From Ornithinimicrobium sp. CNJ-824 (GTDB taxonomy: Bacteria; Actinomycetota; Actinomycetes; Actinomycetales; Dermatophilaceae), in contig NZ_MKKA01000055.1 of the NCBI RefSeq assembly GCF_001942405.1, positions 1 through 64,000 of the forward strand: DNA of 64,000 bases, read 5' to 3'. Below, piece by piece: positions 7,088 to 16,189 of this stretch (the stretch's first letter is position 1; each line of letters begins with the position of its first letter). Both the position numbers and the translations under genes were made by a program. A model generated the notes under the pieces. The model was given only the letters and a program-made list of their open reading frames with translations, did not search any database and was not told the DNA's origin.

Positions 7088-8268
7088 AGGGCGATCTGCT
7101 GGCTCAGCCGCTTGGTCAGGGCCCTGTCCCGAGCGGCGCTCGCGTGCTGGTACCGCAGGGCGACCGTGACATCTGTGTGGCCTCCTCTGTACAGCAGCTC
7201 TGCCAGAGTCGCCCCCTGCACGGCGTAGGCACTGAGTCCGGTGTGCCGCAGACTGTGGAAGTGGAAACCCGGCCGTCCCGCCTTGTCCCTGGCCTCCCGC
7301 CAGTGGCGGTCCAGCGTGGACTGGCTCACCCGTGTGCCTTTCGGACCGCATACGACGGGATCCGCGGCCTGTGGGCCAGTGAAGGTGTCGAGATGGTGGG
7401 CCAGGTCCGGTAGGAGCGCAGCCGGAATGGCGATGCTTCGTGTGCTGTCCGCCTTGGGTGGGGTCAGGGCCCCCGCCTGGCTGTTCCATTGTCGGCGTAC
7501 GTGCAGGGTGGCCTGGTCAGGGTCCTCCAGGTGCTCGAGGTCGCGACGTTGCAGGCCGAGCACCTCACCCATCCGCAGCGCGCACCATGCGGCCAGTGGA
7601 ACCGCGATGCGCAGATGCTCCGGCATGGCCTCGGTCAGCGCCCGCACCTCGTCAGGGGTCGCTACGTCCCCCTGCGCATCTTCGGGCCGGACGCGACGAT
7701 GCTTGGGCACCTCTGGGAAGGAGAACGTCTGGAGGCCGCCGGCGCGTGCCTTCACGGCAGCGTTGATGCAGGACCGCAGCACGATCGCGCTGTTGGGGGC
7801 GACGCCGTTCCTGCGGGCACCCGCGTGCCGCTTGCTCGGCAGGCGGGCGAGCGCGGCCAGGTGATCGGCCACGAGATCGGTGGTGAGGTCGATGAGCCGC
7901 ACGTCCCCGAGCTGGGGGAGGACGTGGTTCTTGAGCACGGACCGGTACGCGACGATCGTCCCCTTGGACCTGTCAGGATTGGCTTCAAGGGAGCGCAGCC
8001 ACTGTTCCGACCATTCCCTCAGCGTCATGCTCTCTGCTGCGGCACGCTCAGCTTCGGCTCGCTGTGCGGCTCGACGGGCGGCGGGTGGTACGAAGATGCC
8101 TCGGGCGGCGTCGGCCCTGGCGATGCTCAGCGCAGCCTTGGCGTCGGTGAGCGTGTCGTAGACGCCCAGGGAGTGCGTCTTCCCGTCGTGGTTCATCCGG
8201 ACCCGGTAGCGGCCGCGGAAGCGCACGATCCCCTGCGGCAGCTGACCCGTGCTCTGGCTGTTGCCCAC
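7084..8268 (-). CDS. int: Tyrosine site-specific integrase
   Basis: This 394-residue tyrosine recombinase has an AP2-like arm-binding N-terminus (RGRYRVRMNHDGKTHSLGVY), a SAM-like core-binding domain (about 80-175) and a catalytic domain. The catalytic residues are all visible: Arg232 in ALRMGE, Lys272, His338-x-x-Arg341 in HSLRH, His364 in GGHTD and the nucleophile Tyr373 in LRYQH. Length and layout match actinobacterial phage and AICE integrases. Its start lies about 170 bases from the 3' end of tRNA-His, the expected attachment target. It appears intact, so the element may still be mobile. Confidence 0.93.
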   Translation of the reverse strand: MGNSQSTGQLPQGIVRFRGRYRVRMNHDGKTHSLGVYDTLTDAKAALSIARADAARGIFVPPAARRAAQRAEAERAAAESMTLREWSEQWLRSLEANPDRSKGTIVAYRSVLKNHVLPQLGDVRLIDLTTDLVADHLAALARLPSKRHAGARRNGVAPNSAIVLRSCINAAVKARAGGLQTFSFPEVPKHRRVRPEDAQGDVATPDEVRALTEAMPEHLRIAVPLAAWCALRMGEVLGLQRRDLEHLEDPDQATLHVRRQWNSQAGALTPPKADSTRSIAIPAALLPDLAHHLDTFTGPQAADPVVCGPKGTRVSQSTLDRHWREARDKAGRPGFHFHSLRHTGLSAYAVQGATLAELLYRGGHTDVTVALRYQHASAARDRALTKRLSQQIAL

Positions 8269-8365
8269 AGTGCCCCACCTTCCGACACGATCCCGCGGTG
8301 TGTCAGCTGTGTGTCAGTTTCGTTGCTGGTACGAGCCTACTCGTGCTCACTCCTGCGCAACGCAA

Positions 8366-8406
8366 GAGACCCCGGATTCCGCGCCGTGACGCGAATCCGG
8401 GGTCTC
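8366..8406 (-). terminator. Hairpin downstream of tRNA-His
   Basis: A perfect 14-base inverted repeat (8366-8379 with 8393-8406, arm GAGACCCCGGATTC) encloses a 13-base loop. On the minus strand it follows tRNA-His and precedes the integrase start, with only a weak T-rich tail. It probably ends tRNA transcription and insulates the integrase promoter. Confidence 0.6.
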
Positions 8407-8441
8407 ACCTGCGGTGACGTAGATCACGTCAACGCACTACG

Positions 8442-8515
8442 GGTGAGTGACGGGACTTGAACCCGCGGCCACCTGGACCACAACCAGGTGCTCTACCAGC
8501 TGAGCTACACCCACC
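8442..8515 (-). tRNA. tRNA-His (GTG)
   Basis: A full cloverleaf reads on the minus strand: acceptor GTGGGTG pairing with CACTCAC, the D-arm GCTCAGCTGGTAGAGC, anticodon loop TTGTGGT with anticodon GTG, and T-arm GGTTCAAGTC. An extra 5' G opposite C73 is the tRNA-His hallmark. CCA is not encoded. The 3' end faces the integrase, marking this gene as the probable attachment site. Confidence 0.95.
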
Positions 8516-8604
8516 AAGGGGCTGCCCGCGACCCAGGGGGTCGGTGGACAACGCGGACCATCGTACCCCGTCGGTCGGGGTGCTCCGAATCGGTCCCGCG
8601 CTGC

Positions 8605-9207
8605 TCAGACCTCCCGCGTGTGCCGGGCGGCGATCTGCCGCAGCGTCGCGCTGTCCAGGCCCGGTGCGGGCGTGAACACCGCCTCGCGGTAGTAGCGCAG
8701 CTCGGCGATGCTGTCGAGGATGTCACCCAGCGCCCGGTGGCCCCCGGTCTTGGGCGGAGCGGCGAAGTAGGCGCGGGGGTACCACCGGCGGGCCAGCTCC
8801 TTGACCGAGGAGACGTCCACGATCCGGTAGTGCAGGTGGGCCTCCAGCTCGGGCATGTCCCGGGCCAGGAACACCCGGTCGGTGCTGACCGTGTTGCCGC
8901 CCAGGGGTGCCTTGCGACCCTCGGGCACGTGCTCGCGGACGTAGGCCAGCACCTGCGCCTGGGCGTCCTCGAGGGTGGTCCCGCCGTCCAGCAGGGGCAG
9001 CAGGCCGGAGCGGGTGTGCATGTCCCGGACGAAGTCGCCCATCTGCTCCAGCGCCTCCTGGGGCGGGCGGATCACCAGGTCCACCCCCTCGCCGAGCACG
9101 TTGAGCTCGCCGTCGGTCACGAGGCAGGCCACCTCGACCAGGGCGTCGGCCGTGGTGTCCAGGCCGGTCATCTCGCAGTCGATCCACACGATCCGGTCAC
9201 CAGTCAC
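8605..9207 (-). CDS. orn: Oligoribonuclease
   Basis: This 200-residue 3'-5' exonuclease degrades two- to five-nucleotide RNA and pGpG to mononucleotides. The DEDDh motifs are visible: Asp10 and Glu12 in WIDCEMTGLD, an Asp in NTVSTDRVFLARDMPE, and the late HRALGDI carrying His and Asp. The GTG at 9207 gives the standard N-terminus (VTGDRIVWIDCEMTG); the much longer open frame upstream is not protein-like. It is divergent from the PrsW gene and lies just upstream of tRNA-His on the same strand. Confidence 0.95.
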   Translation of the reverse strand: MTGDRIVWIDCEMTGLDTTADALVEVACLVTDGELNVLGEGVDLVIRPPQEALEQMGDFVRDMHTRSGLLPLLDGGTTLEDAQAQVLAYVREHVPEGRKAPLGGNTVSTDRVFLARDMPELEAHLHYRIVDVSSVKELARRWYPRAYFAAPPKTGGHRALGDILDSIAELRYYREAVFTPAPGLDSATLRQIAARHTREV

Positions 9208-9252
9208 GCACCTGAGCCTAACCACCCCGCGCCCGCCGGTAGATTCGCGCCC

Positions 9253-10440
9253 ATGCTGCACCCACCCCATACCCCCTCCCAGGTCTCCGGCGACTGGCAC
9301 GGGGTGATGACCGGGTTCGACCCGCACGGGCCGGTGCCGGCCAACGCCACCCGGCGCCCCCTGCTGCGCCGGATCCTGCTCGCCGGGGTCGTCGTCACCG
9401 TGTTCGGCCTCGCCGCGCTGGTCATGGGGCTGATCGTCGTGGACAGCCTGGGGCTGACCACCGCCGCGCTGGCGATGGTCACCTCCTCGCTGGCCATCGG
9501 CATCGTCGTGCCCACCTTCCTGTGGGTGGACCGGCTCGAGGGCGAGCCCGCCCGGCTGCTGTGGTTCGCCTTCCTCTGGGGCGCGCTCATCTCCACCCTG
9601 GGTGCGCTCCTGCTGAGCGCCACCGGTATGCAGTTCGTCGCCGGGCTGCACGAGGACCCGCTGGTCGTGGGGGCGGTCGTCGTGGCACCGGTCACCGAGG
9701 AGCTGCTCAAGGGCCTGGGGGTGGCGCTGATCTTCTGGCGGGCGCGCCGCGAGTTCGACGGGGTGGTCGACGGCATCGTCTACGCCGGGCTCGTGGCGGC
9801 CGGCTTCGCCTTCGTGGAGAACATCCTCTACCTGGGCACCGCCTACGCCGAGGCGGGGACGGCCGGGCTGGTGGGGCTGTTCGTCGTGCGCGGCCTGGTG
9901 AGCCCGTTCGCCCACCCGATGTTCACGGTGTGCATCGGGCTGGCCTTCGGGCTCATCGCGCACCGCCGCCGTTGGTCCTCGGCGTGGGTCGTGCTGGTGG
10001 GCCTGGCCGCGGCGGTCTTCCTCCACGCGCTGTTCAACTACAGCGCGGTGGTGGCGGCCGACGTCTACCTGCTGCTCTTCGGGCTGGTCCAGGTGCCGCT
10101 GTTCGTGGCCTTCCTCCTTCTGCTGCGGTGGGCGCGGCGGCGGGAGTCCCGGCTGATGCGCGACCACCTCACCGGCTACGGGATCAACGGGTGGTTCACG
10201 CCGGCCGAGGTCGCGATGCTCGCCGACGGTGGCGAGCGGCGACGGGCCCGCCGGTGGGCGCGGCAGGTGGGCGGGCGCCCGGCCGAGCGGGCGATGACGG
10301 CCTTCCAGGACGAGAGCGGCGAGCTGGCGATGGTGCGCAAGCACCTCAACGCCGGCGGGCCGGACGCCGAGTGGCTGCGCCGCGAACGGGTCCTGCTGGC
10401 GACGGTCGCCGAGCACCGTCGGGCGTTCGTGGGGCCCTGA
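9253..10440 (+). CDS. PrsW family intramembrane metalloprotease
   Basis: This 395-residue polytopic protein carries the PrsW active-site set inside membrane helices: EE149-150 in VTEELLKGLG, Glu189 in FAFVENILY, His221 in FAHPMFT and His258 in LHALFNY. About eight to nine helices span residues 40-295, and a soluble C-terminal domain of about 100 residues follows. PrsW cleaves the anti-sigma factor RsiW in Bacillus; the substrate here is unknown. The ATG at 9253 lies just past the divergent orn start. The gene converges on cysM with only 3 bases between stops. Confidence 0.88.
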   Translation: MLHPPHTPSQVSGDWHGVMTGFDPHGPVPANATRRPLLRRILLAGVVVTVFGLAALVMGLIVVDSLGLTTAALAMVTSSLAIGIVVPTFLWVDRLEGEPARLLWFAFLWGALISTLGALLLSATGMQFVAGLHEDPLVVGAVVVAPVTEELLKGLGVALIFWRARREFDGVVDGIVYAGLVAAGFAFVENILYLGTAYAEAGTAGLVGLFVVRGLVSPFAHPMFTVCIGLAFGLIAHRRRWSSAWVVLVGLAAAVFLHALFNYSAVVAADVYLLLFGLVQVPLFVAFLLLLRWARRRESRLMRDHLTGYGINGWFTPAEVAMLADGGERRRARRWARQVGGRPAERAMTAFQDESGELAMVRKHLNAGGPDAEWLRRERVLLATVAEHRRAFVGP

Positions 10441-10443
10441 CGC

Positions 10444-11358
10444 TCAGGCGGGGAAGACGCCGCTGGAGAGGTACCGGTCGCCGCGGTCGCACACCACGAA
10501 GACGATCGTCGCCCCCTCGACATCCTCGGCCACCTGCAAGGCGGCCCAGCACGCGCCGGCCGCGGAGATGCCGCCGAACAGGCCCTCCTCGCGGGCCAGC
10601 CGACGGGCCGTCTCCTCGGCGTCGGCCTGGGTCACCTCCACGGTCCGGTCCACCGCCGACGGGTCGAAGATCGTCGGCACGTACTCCGGTGGCCAGGCGC
10701 GGATCCCCGGGATCTTGGCTCCCTCGGCGGGCTGTGCGCCGACGATCTGGACATCGGGGTTGCGCGACCTCAGGAACCGCGAGACCCCGGTGATCGTGCC
10801 GGTGGTCCCCATCGCGGACACGAAGTGCGTGATGCGTCCGTCCGTCTGGGCCCACAGCTCCGGGCCCGTGCCGTTCTCGTGGGCACGGGGGTTGTCCGGG
10901 TTGCCGAACTGGTCCAGGACCCGGCCTCTGCCCTCCCGCTCCATCCGCGTCACCACGTCGCGGGCCTCCTCCATGCCGCCCTGGGCCGGGGTGAGGACCA
11001 GGTCGGCTCCGTAGGCCTTCATCGTCCGGATCCGCTCGGTGGAGGCGTTCTCGGGCATGACCAGGACCAGGGGGTAGCCGCTGATCGCCGCCGCCATCGC
11101 CAGGGCGATCCCGGTGTTGCCGGACGTGGCCTCCAGCAGGGTGTCGCCGGGGGCGATCTCCCCTCGTTCCTCGGCGCCCCGGATCATGCTGATCGCCGGC
11201 CGGTCCTTCACCGAGCCGGCCGGGTTGTTGCCCTCGAGCTTGGCGAGCAGCACGTTGCCGCGACGTTCGTTCTCCGGCCCCGGAAGGCGCTGCAGACGCA
11301 CCAGCGGGGTGTCGCCGATGACGTCCTCCATCGTGGGGTACTGCCCAGGGTTGCTCAC
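10444..11358 (-). CDS. cysM: Cysteine synthase B (PLP-dependent)
   Basis: This 304-residue fold-type II PLP enzyme has the internal aldimine Lys51 in NPAGSVKDRPA, the substrate loop TSGNTGIALA and the glycine-rich phosphate cradle MGTTGTITG. The C-terminus ends SSGVFPA, and motifs such as NPRAHENGTGPE fit CysM more than CysK. CysM accepts thiosulfate, or in actinobacteria O-phosphoserine with a CysO thiocarboxylate. No cysO or mec neighbour is present here, so the sulfur donor is open. It makes L-cysteine in the cytosol. Confidence 0.92.
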   Translation of the reverse strand: MSNPGQYPTMEDVIGDTPLVRLQRLPGPENERRGNVLLAKLEGNNPAGSVKDRPAISMIRGAEERGEIAPGDTLLEATSGNTGIALAMAAAISGYPLVLVMPENASTERIRTMKAYGADLVLTPAQGGMEEARDVVTRMEREGRGRVLDQFGNPDNPRAHENGTGPELWAQTDGRITHFVSAMGTTGTITGVSRFLRSRNPDVQIVGAQPAEGAKIPGIRAWPPEYVPTIFDPSAVDRTVEVTQADAEETARRLAREEGLFGGISAAGACWAALQVAEDVEGATIVFVVCDRGDRYLSSGVFPA

Positions 11359-11441
11359 CCGCGCGAGTCTACGGCCGCGGTCGCGTCCTGGCGCCGAGCA
11401 TGTGGGCGTTCGGCGTGCAGGTCGGCCCGCCTGTCGGGTGG

Positions 11442-11514
<73 letters not shown>

Positions 11515-11565
11515 AAGCCGCACCAGTGTAGGTGTCGCCTCCGTCCTCACCACTAGGATCCGGGC

Positions 11566-12702
11566 ATGAGCCAGGACCCGGGGGCCGCGCCGCTGGCCGA
11601 GCTGCGCGCCCAGATCGACGAGGTGGACACCCAGCTGGTCGACCTGCTGGCCCGGCGGCTCGAGCTCGTCTCCCAGGTCGGCGAGGTCAAGGGCCGGCAC
11701 GGCCTGCCCATCTACGCCCCCGACCGGGAGCGGGAGATGCTGGACGCCAAGCGGGCCATGGCGCTGGATCGCGGGGTGCCCCCCGACCTGGTCGAGGACG
11801 TCCTGCGCCGCTGCATGCGGGCCGCCTACACGCACGAGAAGAACATGGGCTTCACCCGGCAGCACCCGGACCTCGGCCCGGCGGTGGTCGTCGGCGGCGC
11901 CGGGAAGATGGGGGCGCTCTTCGCGCGCATGCTCACCCTGTCGGGGTATGACGTGCGCGTGGTCGAACGGGACGACACCCCCGAGCAGGTGGCCGCCGTG
12001 GTCGCCGACGCAGGGCTCGTCGTCGTCTCCGTCCCCATCCACGACACCGTCGCCTTGGTGCGCTCGCTGCCGCCGCTGCCCCGGCACTGCCTGCTCGTCG
12101 ACCTGACCTCGACCAAGACCGAGGTCATGGCCGCCATGCTCGCGGCCCATCCCGGGCCGGTGCTGGGGCTGCACCCCATGTTCGGCCCCGACGTGGACAG
12201 CCTGGCCAAGCAGGTGGTCGCCGCCGTGCCGGGCCGCGACCCGGAGGCCTCGGCCTGGCTGCTGGACCAGATCCGGCTGTGGGGGGCCCGCGTGCACGAG
12301 ATCGGCGCCGAGGACCACGACGCCCTCATGGGCCTGATCCAGGCGCAGCGGCACTTCTCCACCTTCGCCTACGGGTGGCACCTGGCCCACGAGGACCACG
12401 ACCTGACCGAGCTGCTGGCGCTGTCCTCCCCGATCTACCGCCTCGAGCTGGTCATGGTCGGCCGGCTCTTCGCCCAGGACGCCGACCTCTACTACGACAT
12501 CATCACCGCGTCCCCGGCGTCGGTGGCCCTGCTGGAGCGCTACCACGACCGGTTCGACGAGTGCCTGGACCTGCTGCGCCGCGGGGAGCGCGAGGAGTTC
12601 GTCGCCCGGTTCGCCGAGATCGGCGCCTGGTTCGGCGGTCACGCCGAGCGGTTCCTCACCGAGTCCCGGACGCTGCTGGCCCACGCGGACGCCAGCCGCT
12701 GA
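11566..12702 (+). CDS. tyrA: Bifunctional chorismate mutase / prephenate dehydrogenase (T-protein)
   Basis: This 378-residue fusion makes 4-hydroxyphenylpyruvate from chorismate for tyrosine synthesis. Residues 1-95 are an AroQ-type chorismate mutase (LRAQIDEVDTQLVDLLARRL, then KGRHGLPIYAPDRE). A Rossmann NAD-binding start, VVVGGAGKMG, lies at 107-116. The dehydrogenase domain carries LGLHPMFGPD, QAQRHFSTFAYG and SSPIYRLEL-MVGRLFAQD. Order, length and motifs match the enterobacterial T-protein closely, which is unusual for an actinobacterium, where TyrA is normally a separate protein. It is the only gene between tRNA-Arg and the GTPase pair. Confidence 0.93.
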   Translation: MSQDPGAAPLAELRAQIDEVDTQLVDLLARRLELVSQVGEVKGRHGLPIYAPDREREMLDAKRAMALDRGVPPDLVEDVLRRCMRAAYTHEKNMGFTRQHPDLGPAVVVGGAGKMGALFARMLTLSGYDVRVVERDDTPEQVAAVVADAGLVVVSVPIHDTVALVRSLPPLPRHCLLVDLTSTKTEVMAAMLAAHPGPVLGLHPMFGPDVDSLAKQVVAAVPGRDPEASAWLLDQIRLWGARVHEIGAEDHDALMGLIQAQRHFSTFAYGWHLAHEDHDLTELLALSSPIYRLELVMVGRLFAQDADLYYDIITASPASVALLERYHDRFDECLDLLRRGEREEFVARFAEIGAWFGGHAERFLTESRTLLAHADASR

Positions 12703-12793
12703 CGCGGCCCCCGGTCCGCCGCCGCCAGGGGCGTTCCGGGCGGTTCCGGCGGTTCGCTTTGGTCGCACGACCGGGGCGGGGGAAACTAGCCGG

Positions 12794-14505
12794 GTGACCG
12801 ACACGGATCCCGCTGCGCTGCTCGCTGCCGTCGAACGGCTGCGCGGCTCCGCGGACGCCCTGACCTTCCCGCTGGAGCTGGACGACGTCGGCGCCGCCCG
12901 CACGTCCCGCACCGAGCTGGTCGACCAGCTCGACGACTACGTCCTGCCGCGCCTGCGCTCCCTCGACGCGCCCCTGCTCGCGGTGGTCGGCGGGTCCACC
13001 GGGGCCGGGAAGTCCACCCTGGTCAACTCGGTCGTCGGCGAGCAGGTCACCGCCACCGGGGTCATCCGGCCGACCACGCGGGCCTCGGTGCTGGTCCACC
13101 ACGAGCAGGACACCCGCTGGTTCACCGACAAGCGCGTGCTCCCGGGGCTGGCCCGGTCGCCGGCGACGGCGACGGCTCGGCCGGCACCGACGACCCCGGC
13201 TCGGTCCGCCTCGTTCCCTCCGACGCGCTGCCCGCCGGGCTGGCGCTGCTCGACGCCCCTGACATCGACTCGGTGGTCAAGGCCAACCGGGAGCTGTCCA
13301 AGCAGCTGCTCTCGGCCGCCGACCTGTGGCTCTTCGTCACCACCGCCGCCCGCTACGCCGACGCCGTCCCGTGGGACCTGCTGCGCGAGGCGGCCGAACG
13401 GGGGACCTCGGTGGCGATCGTCCTCAACCGGGTGCCCCCGGAGGCCCTGCAGACGGTGCGTGTCCACCTCGCCTCGATGCTGCGCGACCAGGGCCTGGGG
13501 CAGTCGCCGATCTTCACGGTCACCGAGGTCGACCTCGACGACGGGATGATCCCCCCGCAGGACGTCGAGCGGCTCCGCGGCTGGCTGCACTCCCTCGCCG
13601 GGGACGCCCGGGCCCGCTCGATGGTCATCCGCCGCACCCTCAGCGGCACCGTCGGCTCGCTCGCCGGCCGGGCCGGGGAGCTGGCCGAGGCCGGGCAGGC
13701 CCAGGTCGCGGCCCGGCAGGAGCTGGCGAAGGGGCCGCGCACGGCATACGCCGACGCGCTCGCCGGGGTCGAGCAGGGGGTTCAGGACGGCTCCCTGCTG
13801 CGCGGCGAGGTGCTGGCCCGCTGGCAGGAGCTGGTCGGCACCGGGGAGTTCCTGCGCTCGATCGAGGAGGGGATCGGACGCTTCCGGGACCGGATCTCCT
13901 CCTGGTTCTCCGGGAAGCCGGTCTCGGCCGAGCCGCTCGGGGACGCCCTGCAGTCCGGTGCGGCCGCCCTCATCACCTCCCACGGCCAGGTCGCGGCCAG
14001 CACCGCCGCCCGGTCCTGGAAGAACACGCCCGGCGGCGTCGAGCTGGTCGACCGCAACCCCGGGCTGACCAAGGCCTCGCCCGACTTCGCCGAACGCGTC
14101 GAACGACTCATCCGCGACTGGCAGGGCCAGATCCTGGAGATGGTGCGCGAGGAGGCCGGGTCGCGCCGCTCGACCGCCCGGTTCCTGGCCTTCGGGGTCA
14201 ACGGCCTCGGCGTGCTGCTGATGATCGTCGTCTTCGCCTCCACCGCCGCCATCCCCACCGGTGCCGAGGTCGCCGTCGCGGGCGGGTCGGCCGTGCTGGC
14301 GCAGCGTCTCCTGGAGGCCGTCTTCGGCGACCAGGCGGTCCGGTCCATGTCCGTCAAGGCCCGCAAGGCGCTCATCGCCCGGGTCGAGGAGCTCTACGAG
14401 CAGGAGAGGGGCCGCTACGACGCGGTCCTGCAGGAGGTTCCGGTGACCGACGAGGTCGTGCAGGAGCTGCGGTCCGCCGCGGCCGACGTGGAGGCCGCCC
14501 GATGA
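12794..14505 (+). CDS. Dynamin-like GTPase, first of a pair (apparent frameshift)
   Basis: The frame opens at a GTG and shows a P-loop GGSTGAGKST at residues 66-75, then breaks. From about 13154-13156 the reading continues one frame over with LLDAPDIDSVVKANR (the DxxG-type switch), VLNRVPPEA and a C-terminal membrane hairpin (LGVLLMIVVFAST). One base missing in the CCCGG-TCG context restores a single 570-residue protein, and the total length is one base short of a multiple of three. It overlaps the next GTPase gene by 4 bases. Paired membrane GTPases of this type in actinobacteria are thought to remodel membranes, with DynA/DynB of Streptomyces as an analogy. Confidence 0.8.
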
Positions 14506-16151
14506 TCGGCCGTCGCCGCGGCAAGGAGCAGGCCGACGTCCCGCTCACCGACCGGGCCGACCGGCTCGCCTCCGCCGTCGACGTGGGCGGGAACCAGCTC
14601 GACCCCACGGCCGCCGACGAGGCCCGCGCCGTGGTGCAGCGGGTGCAGGAGCGGTGGGCGCTCAAGGGCGGACGCACCGTGGTGGCGCTCGCCGGTGCCA
14701 CCGGCTCGGGCAAGTCCAGCCTGTTCAACGCGCTGGTGGGCGAGGACGTCTCGGTCATCAGCCCCCGCCGGCCCACCACCGCGGAGGCCGCCGCGGCCGT
14801 CTGGGGCGAGGAACCTGCCGGCGAGCTGCTCGACTGGCTCGGGATCCACAACCGGCACCAGGTCACCGCCACGGGCGACAACGTCGGGCTGGACGGGCTC
14901 GTGCTCGTCGACCTGCCGGACTTCGACTCCCGCGAGCTGCGGCACCGGGTCGAGGCCGACCGGATCCTGGAGCGCGCCGACGTCTTCGTGTGGGTCGCCG
15001 ACCCCCAGAAGTATGCCGACGCGCGCCTCCACGACGACTACCTGCGGCCCCTGCGGCACCACGAGACGGTGATGCTCGTCGTGCTCAACCAGGTGGACCG
15101 CCTGCGCTCGCCCGAGGACGTCGACCGGGTGCGCGACGACCTGCGCCGGCTCGTGCGGGACGACGAGGCCGGGGACCACGAGGTCTGGACCACCTCGGCC
15201 CGCACCGGCACCGGGGTGGACGAGCTGCGCGCCCGGCTCGGCGAGGTCGTCGAGGCCCGCAACGCGGCCGAGGCGCGGCTGGTGGCCGACGTGCGCGCCA
15301 GCGCCGAGCAGGTGGGCGGTGGGGTCGCCGAGCAGACCCCCGAGTTCACGGAGGAGACCGACGACCGGCTGCACCGGGCCCTGCGCGACGCCTCGGGGGT
15401 GCCCGTCGTGCTCGACGCGGTGGAGCGCGACTACCGACGGCAGGCCCGCGCCCGCACCGGGTGGCCGTTCACCCGGTGGGTGGCCTCGCTGCGGCCGGAC
15501 CCCCTCAAACGGCTGCGCCTGGGCGACGACTCGGCCGGCCCGACCGGGATCGCGCCCTCCGACGTCCGTGCGGTCCTGGGGCGTTCCTCGTTGCCGTCGC
15601 CCACCCCGGCCGCGCGGGCCAACGTCCAGCTGGCCACGCGGCAGGTCGGCGAGGACGCCGGCACCGGGTTGCCCGTCCGGTGGGCGGACGCGGTCGTGGA
15701 GGCCGCCAGCCCGGAGCAGGACACCCTCGCCGACGCCCTGGACCAGGCCGTCGTGGGGACGCCGCTGCGGACCCGCAACCCGGCCTGGTGGAGCGTGGTC
15801 GGTGCGCTGCAGCTGGTGGCCGCGCTGGTCGCGGTCGTCGGTCTGGGCTGGCTCGTGCTCATGGCCGTGCTCGGCTTCCTGCAGATGCCGGTGGACCCTC
15901 TCGCCTTCTCCTGGGGGCCCGTGCCGATGCCGCTGGCGCTGCTGCTCGGCGGCGTGGTCGTCGGGTGGCTGCTGGCCCTGCTGTCACGGGTGGCCGCGGG
16001 GGTGGGGGCCCGCCGCCGTCGCGCCCAGGTGGAGGAACGGCTCGACGAGGCCATCGACGAGGTGGCCTTCCAGCACGTCAGGCGTCCGGTGATGGCGGTC
16101 CTGGACCGGCACGAGAAGACCCGGCAGCTGCTGGAGCAGGCGGCCGCCTGA
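14502..16151 (+). CDS. YfjP-like membrane-associated GTPase, second of the pair
   Basis: The ATG at 14502 overlaps the preceding stop (ATGA). The 549-residue product has a P-loop GATGSGKSS at 65-73, a switch-II-type DLPDFDS, and a LNQVDRL base-recognition segment (NKxD variant NQVD). Residues about 275-400 are helical and charged. Two hydrophobic segments, near 430-460 and 475-500, would anchor it in the membrane, and a charged C-terminal helix follows. Translational coupling implies it works with the upstream dynamin-like partner. The gene is intact, and a hairpin follows its stop. Confidence 0.85.
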   Translation: MIGRRRGKEQADVPLTDRADRLASAVDVGGNQLDPTAADEARAVVQRVQERWALKGGRTVVALAGATGSGKSSLFNALVGEDVSVISPRRPTTAEAAAAVWGEEPAGELLDWLGIHNRHQVTATGDNVGLDGLVLVDLPDFDSRELRHRVEADRILERADVFVWVADPQKYADARLHDDYLRPLRHHETVMLVVLNQVDRLRSPEDVDRVRDDLRRLVRDDEAGDHEVWTTSARTGTGVDELRARLGEVVEARNAAEARLVADVRASAEQVGGGVAEQTPEFTEETDDRLHRALRDASGVPVVLDAVERDYRRQARARTGWPFTRWVASLRPDPLKRLRLGDDSAGPTGIAPSDVRAVLGRSSLPSPTPAARANVQLATRQVGEDAGTGLPVRWADAVVEAASPEQDTLADALDQAVVGTPLRTRNPAWWSVVGALQLVAALVAVVGLGWLVLMAVLGFLQMPVDPLAFSWGPVPMPLALLLGGVVVGWLLALLSRVAAGVGARRRRAQVEERLDEAIDEVAFQHVRRPVMAVLDRHEKTRQLLEQAAA

Positions 16152-16189
16152 CCTGGGCCGCCGCCGCGGCGCGCGCCCGGGAGGTCAGG
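16147..16189. terminator. Bidirectional hairpin over converging stops
   Basis: CCTGACCT at 16147-16154 pairs with AGGTCAGG at 16182-16189, reinforced by an inner GGGC/GCCC stem. It overlaps the ends of both the GTPase gene and the converging DUF2237 gene, so it can end transcription from both sides. Confidence 0.6.

Larger units (their letters stand above)
1..8442. mobile_element. Right part of an integrative element at tRNA-His
   Basis: An integrase gene starts about 170 bases from the 3' end of tRNA-His and points away from it. An excisionase-type gene converges on it, and the stretch to the left carries accessory genes with lower GC and longer gaps than the core to the right of the tRNA. 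This is the normal anatomy of an element integrated into a tRNA 3' end. I found no second copy of the tRNA-His 3' sequence in the first 8 kb, so the other attachment site should lie outside the window. The left boundary is therefore unknown. There are no conjugation or phage structural genes in view, so the class (ICE, AICE, satellite or defence island) cannot be set. Confidence 0.55.

Noticed and set aside
13154..13273. Programmed frameshift in the dynamin-like gene
   Set aside because: No slippery sequence or downstream structure is apparent, and the same one-base deletion pattern recurs in many unrelated genes.
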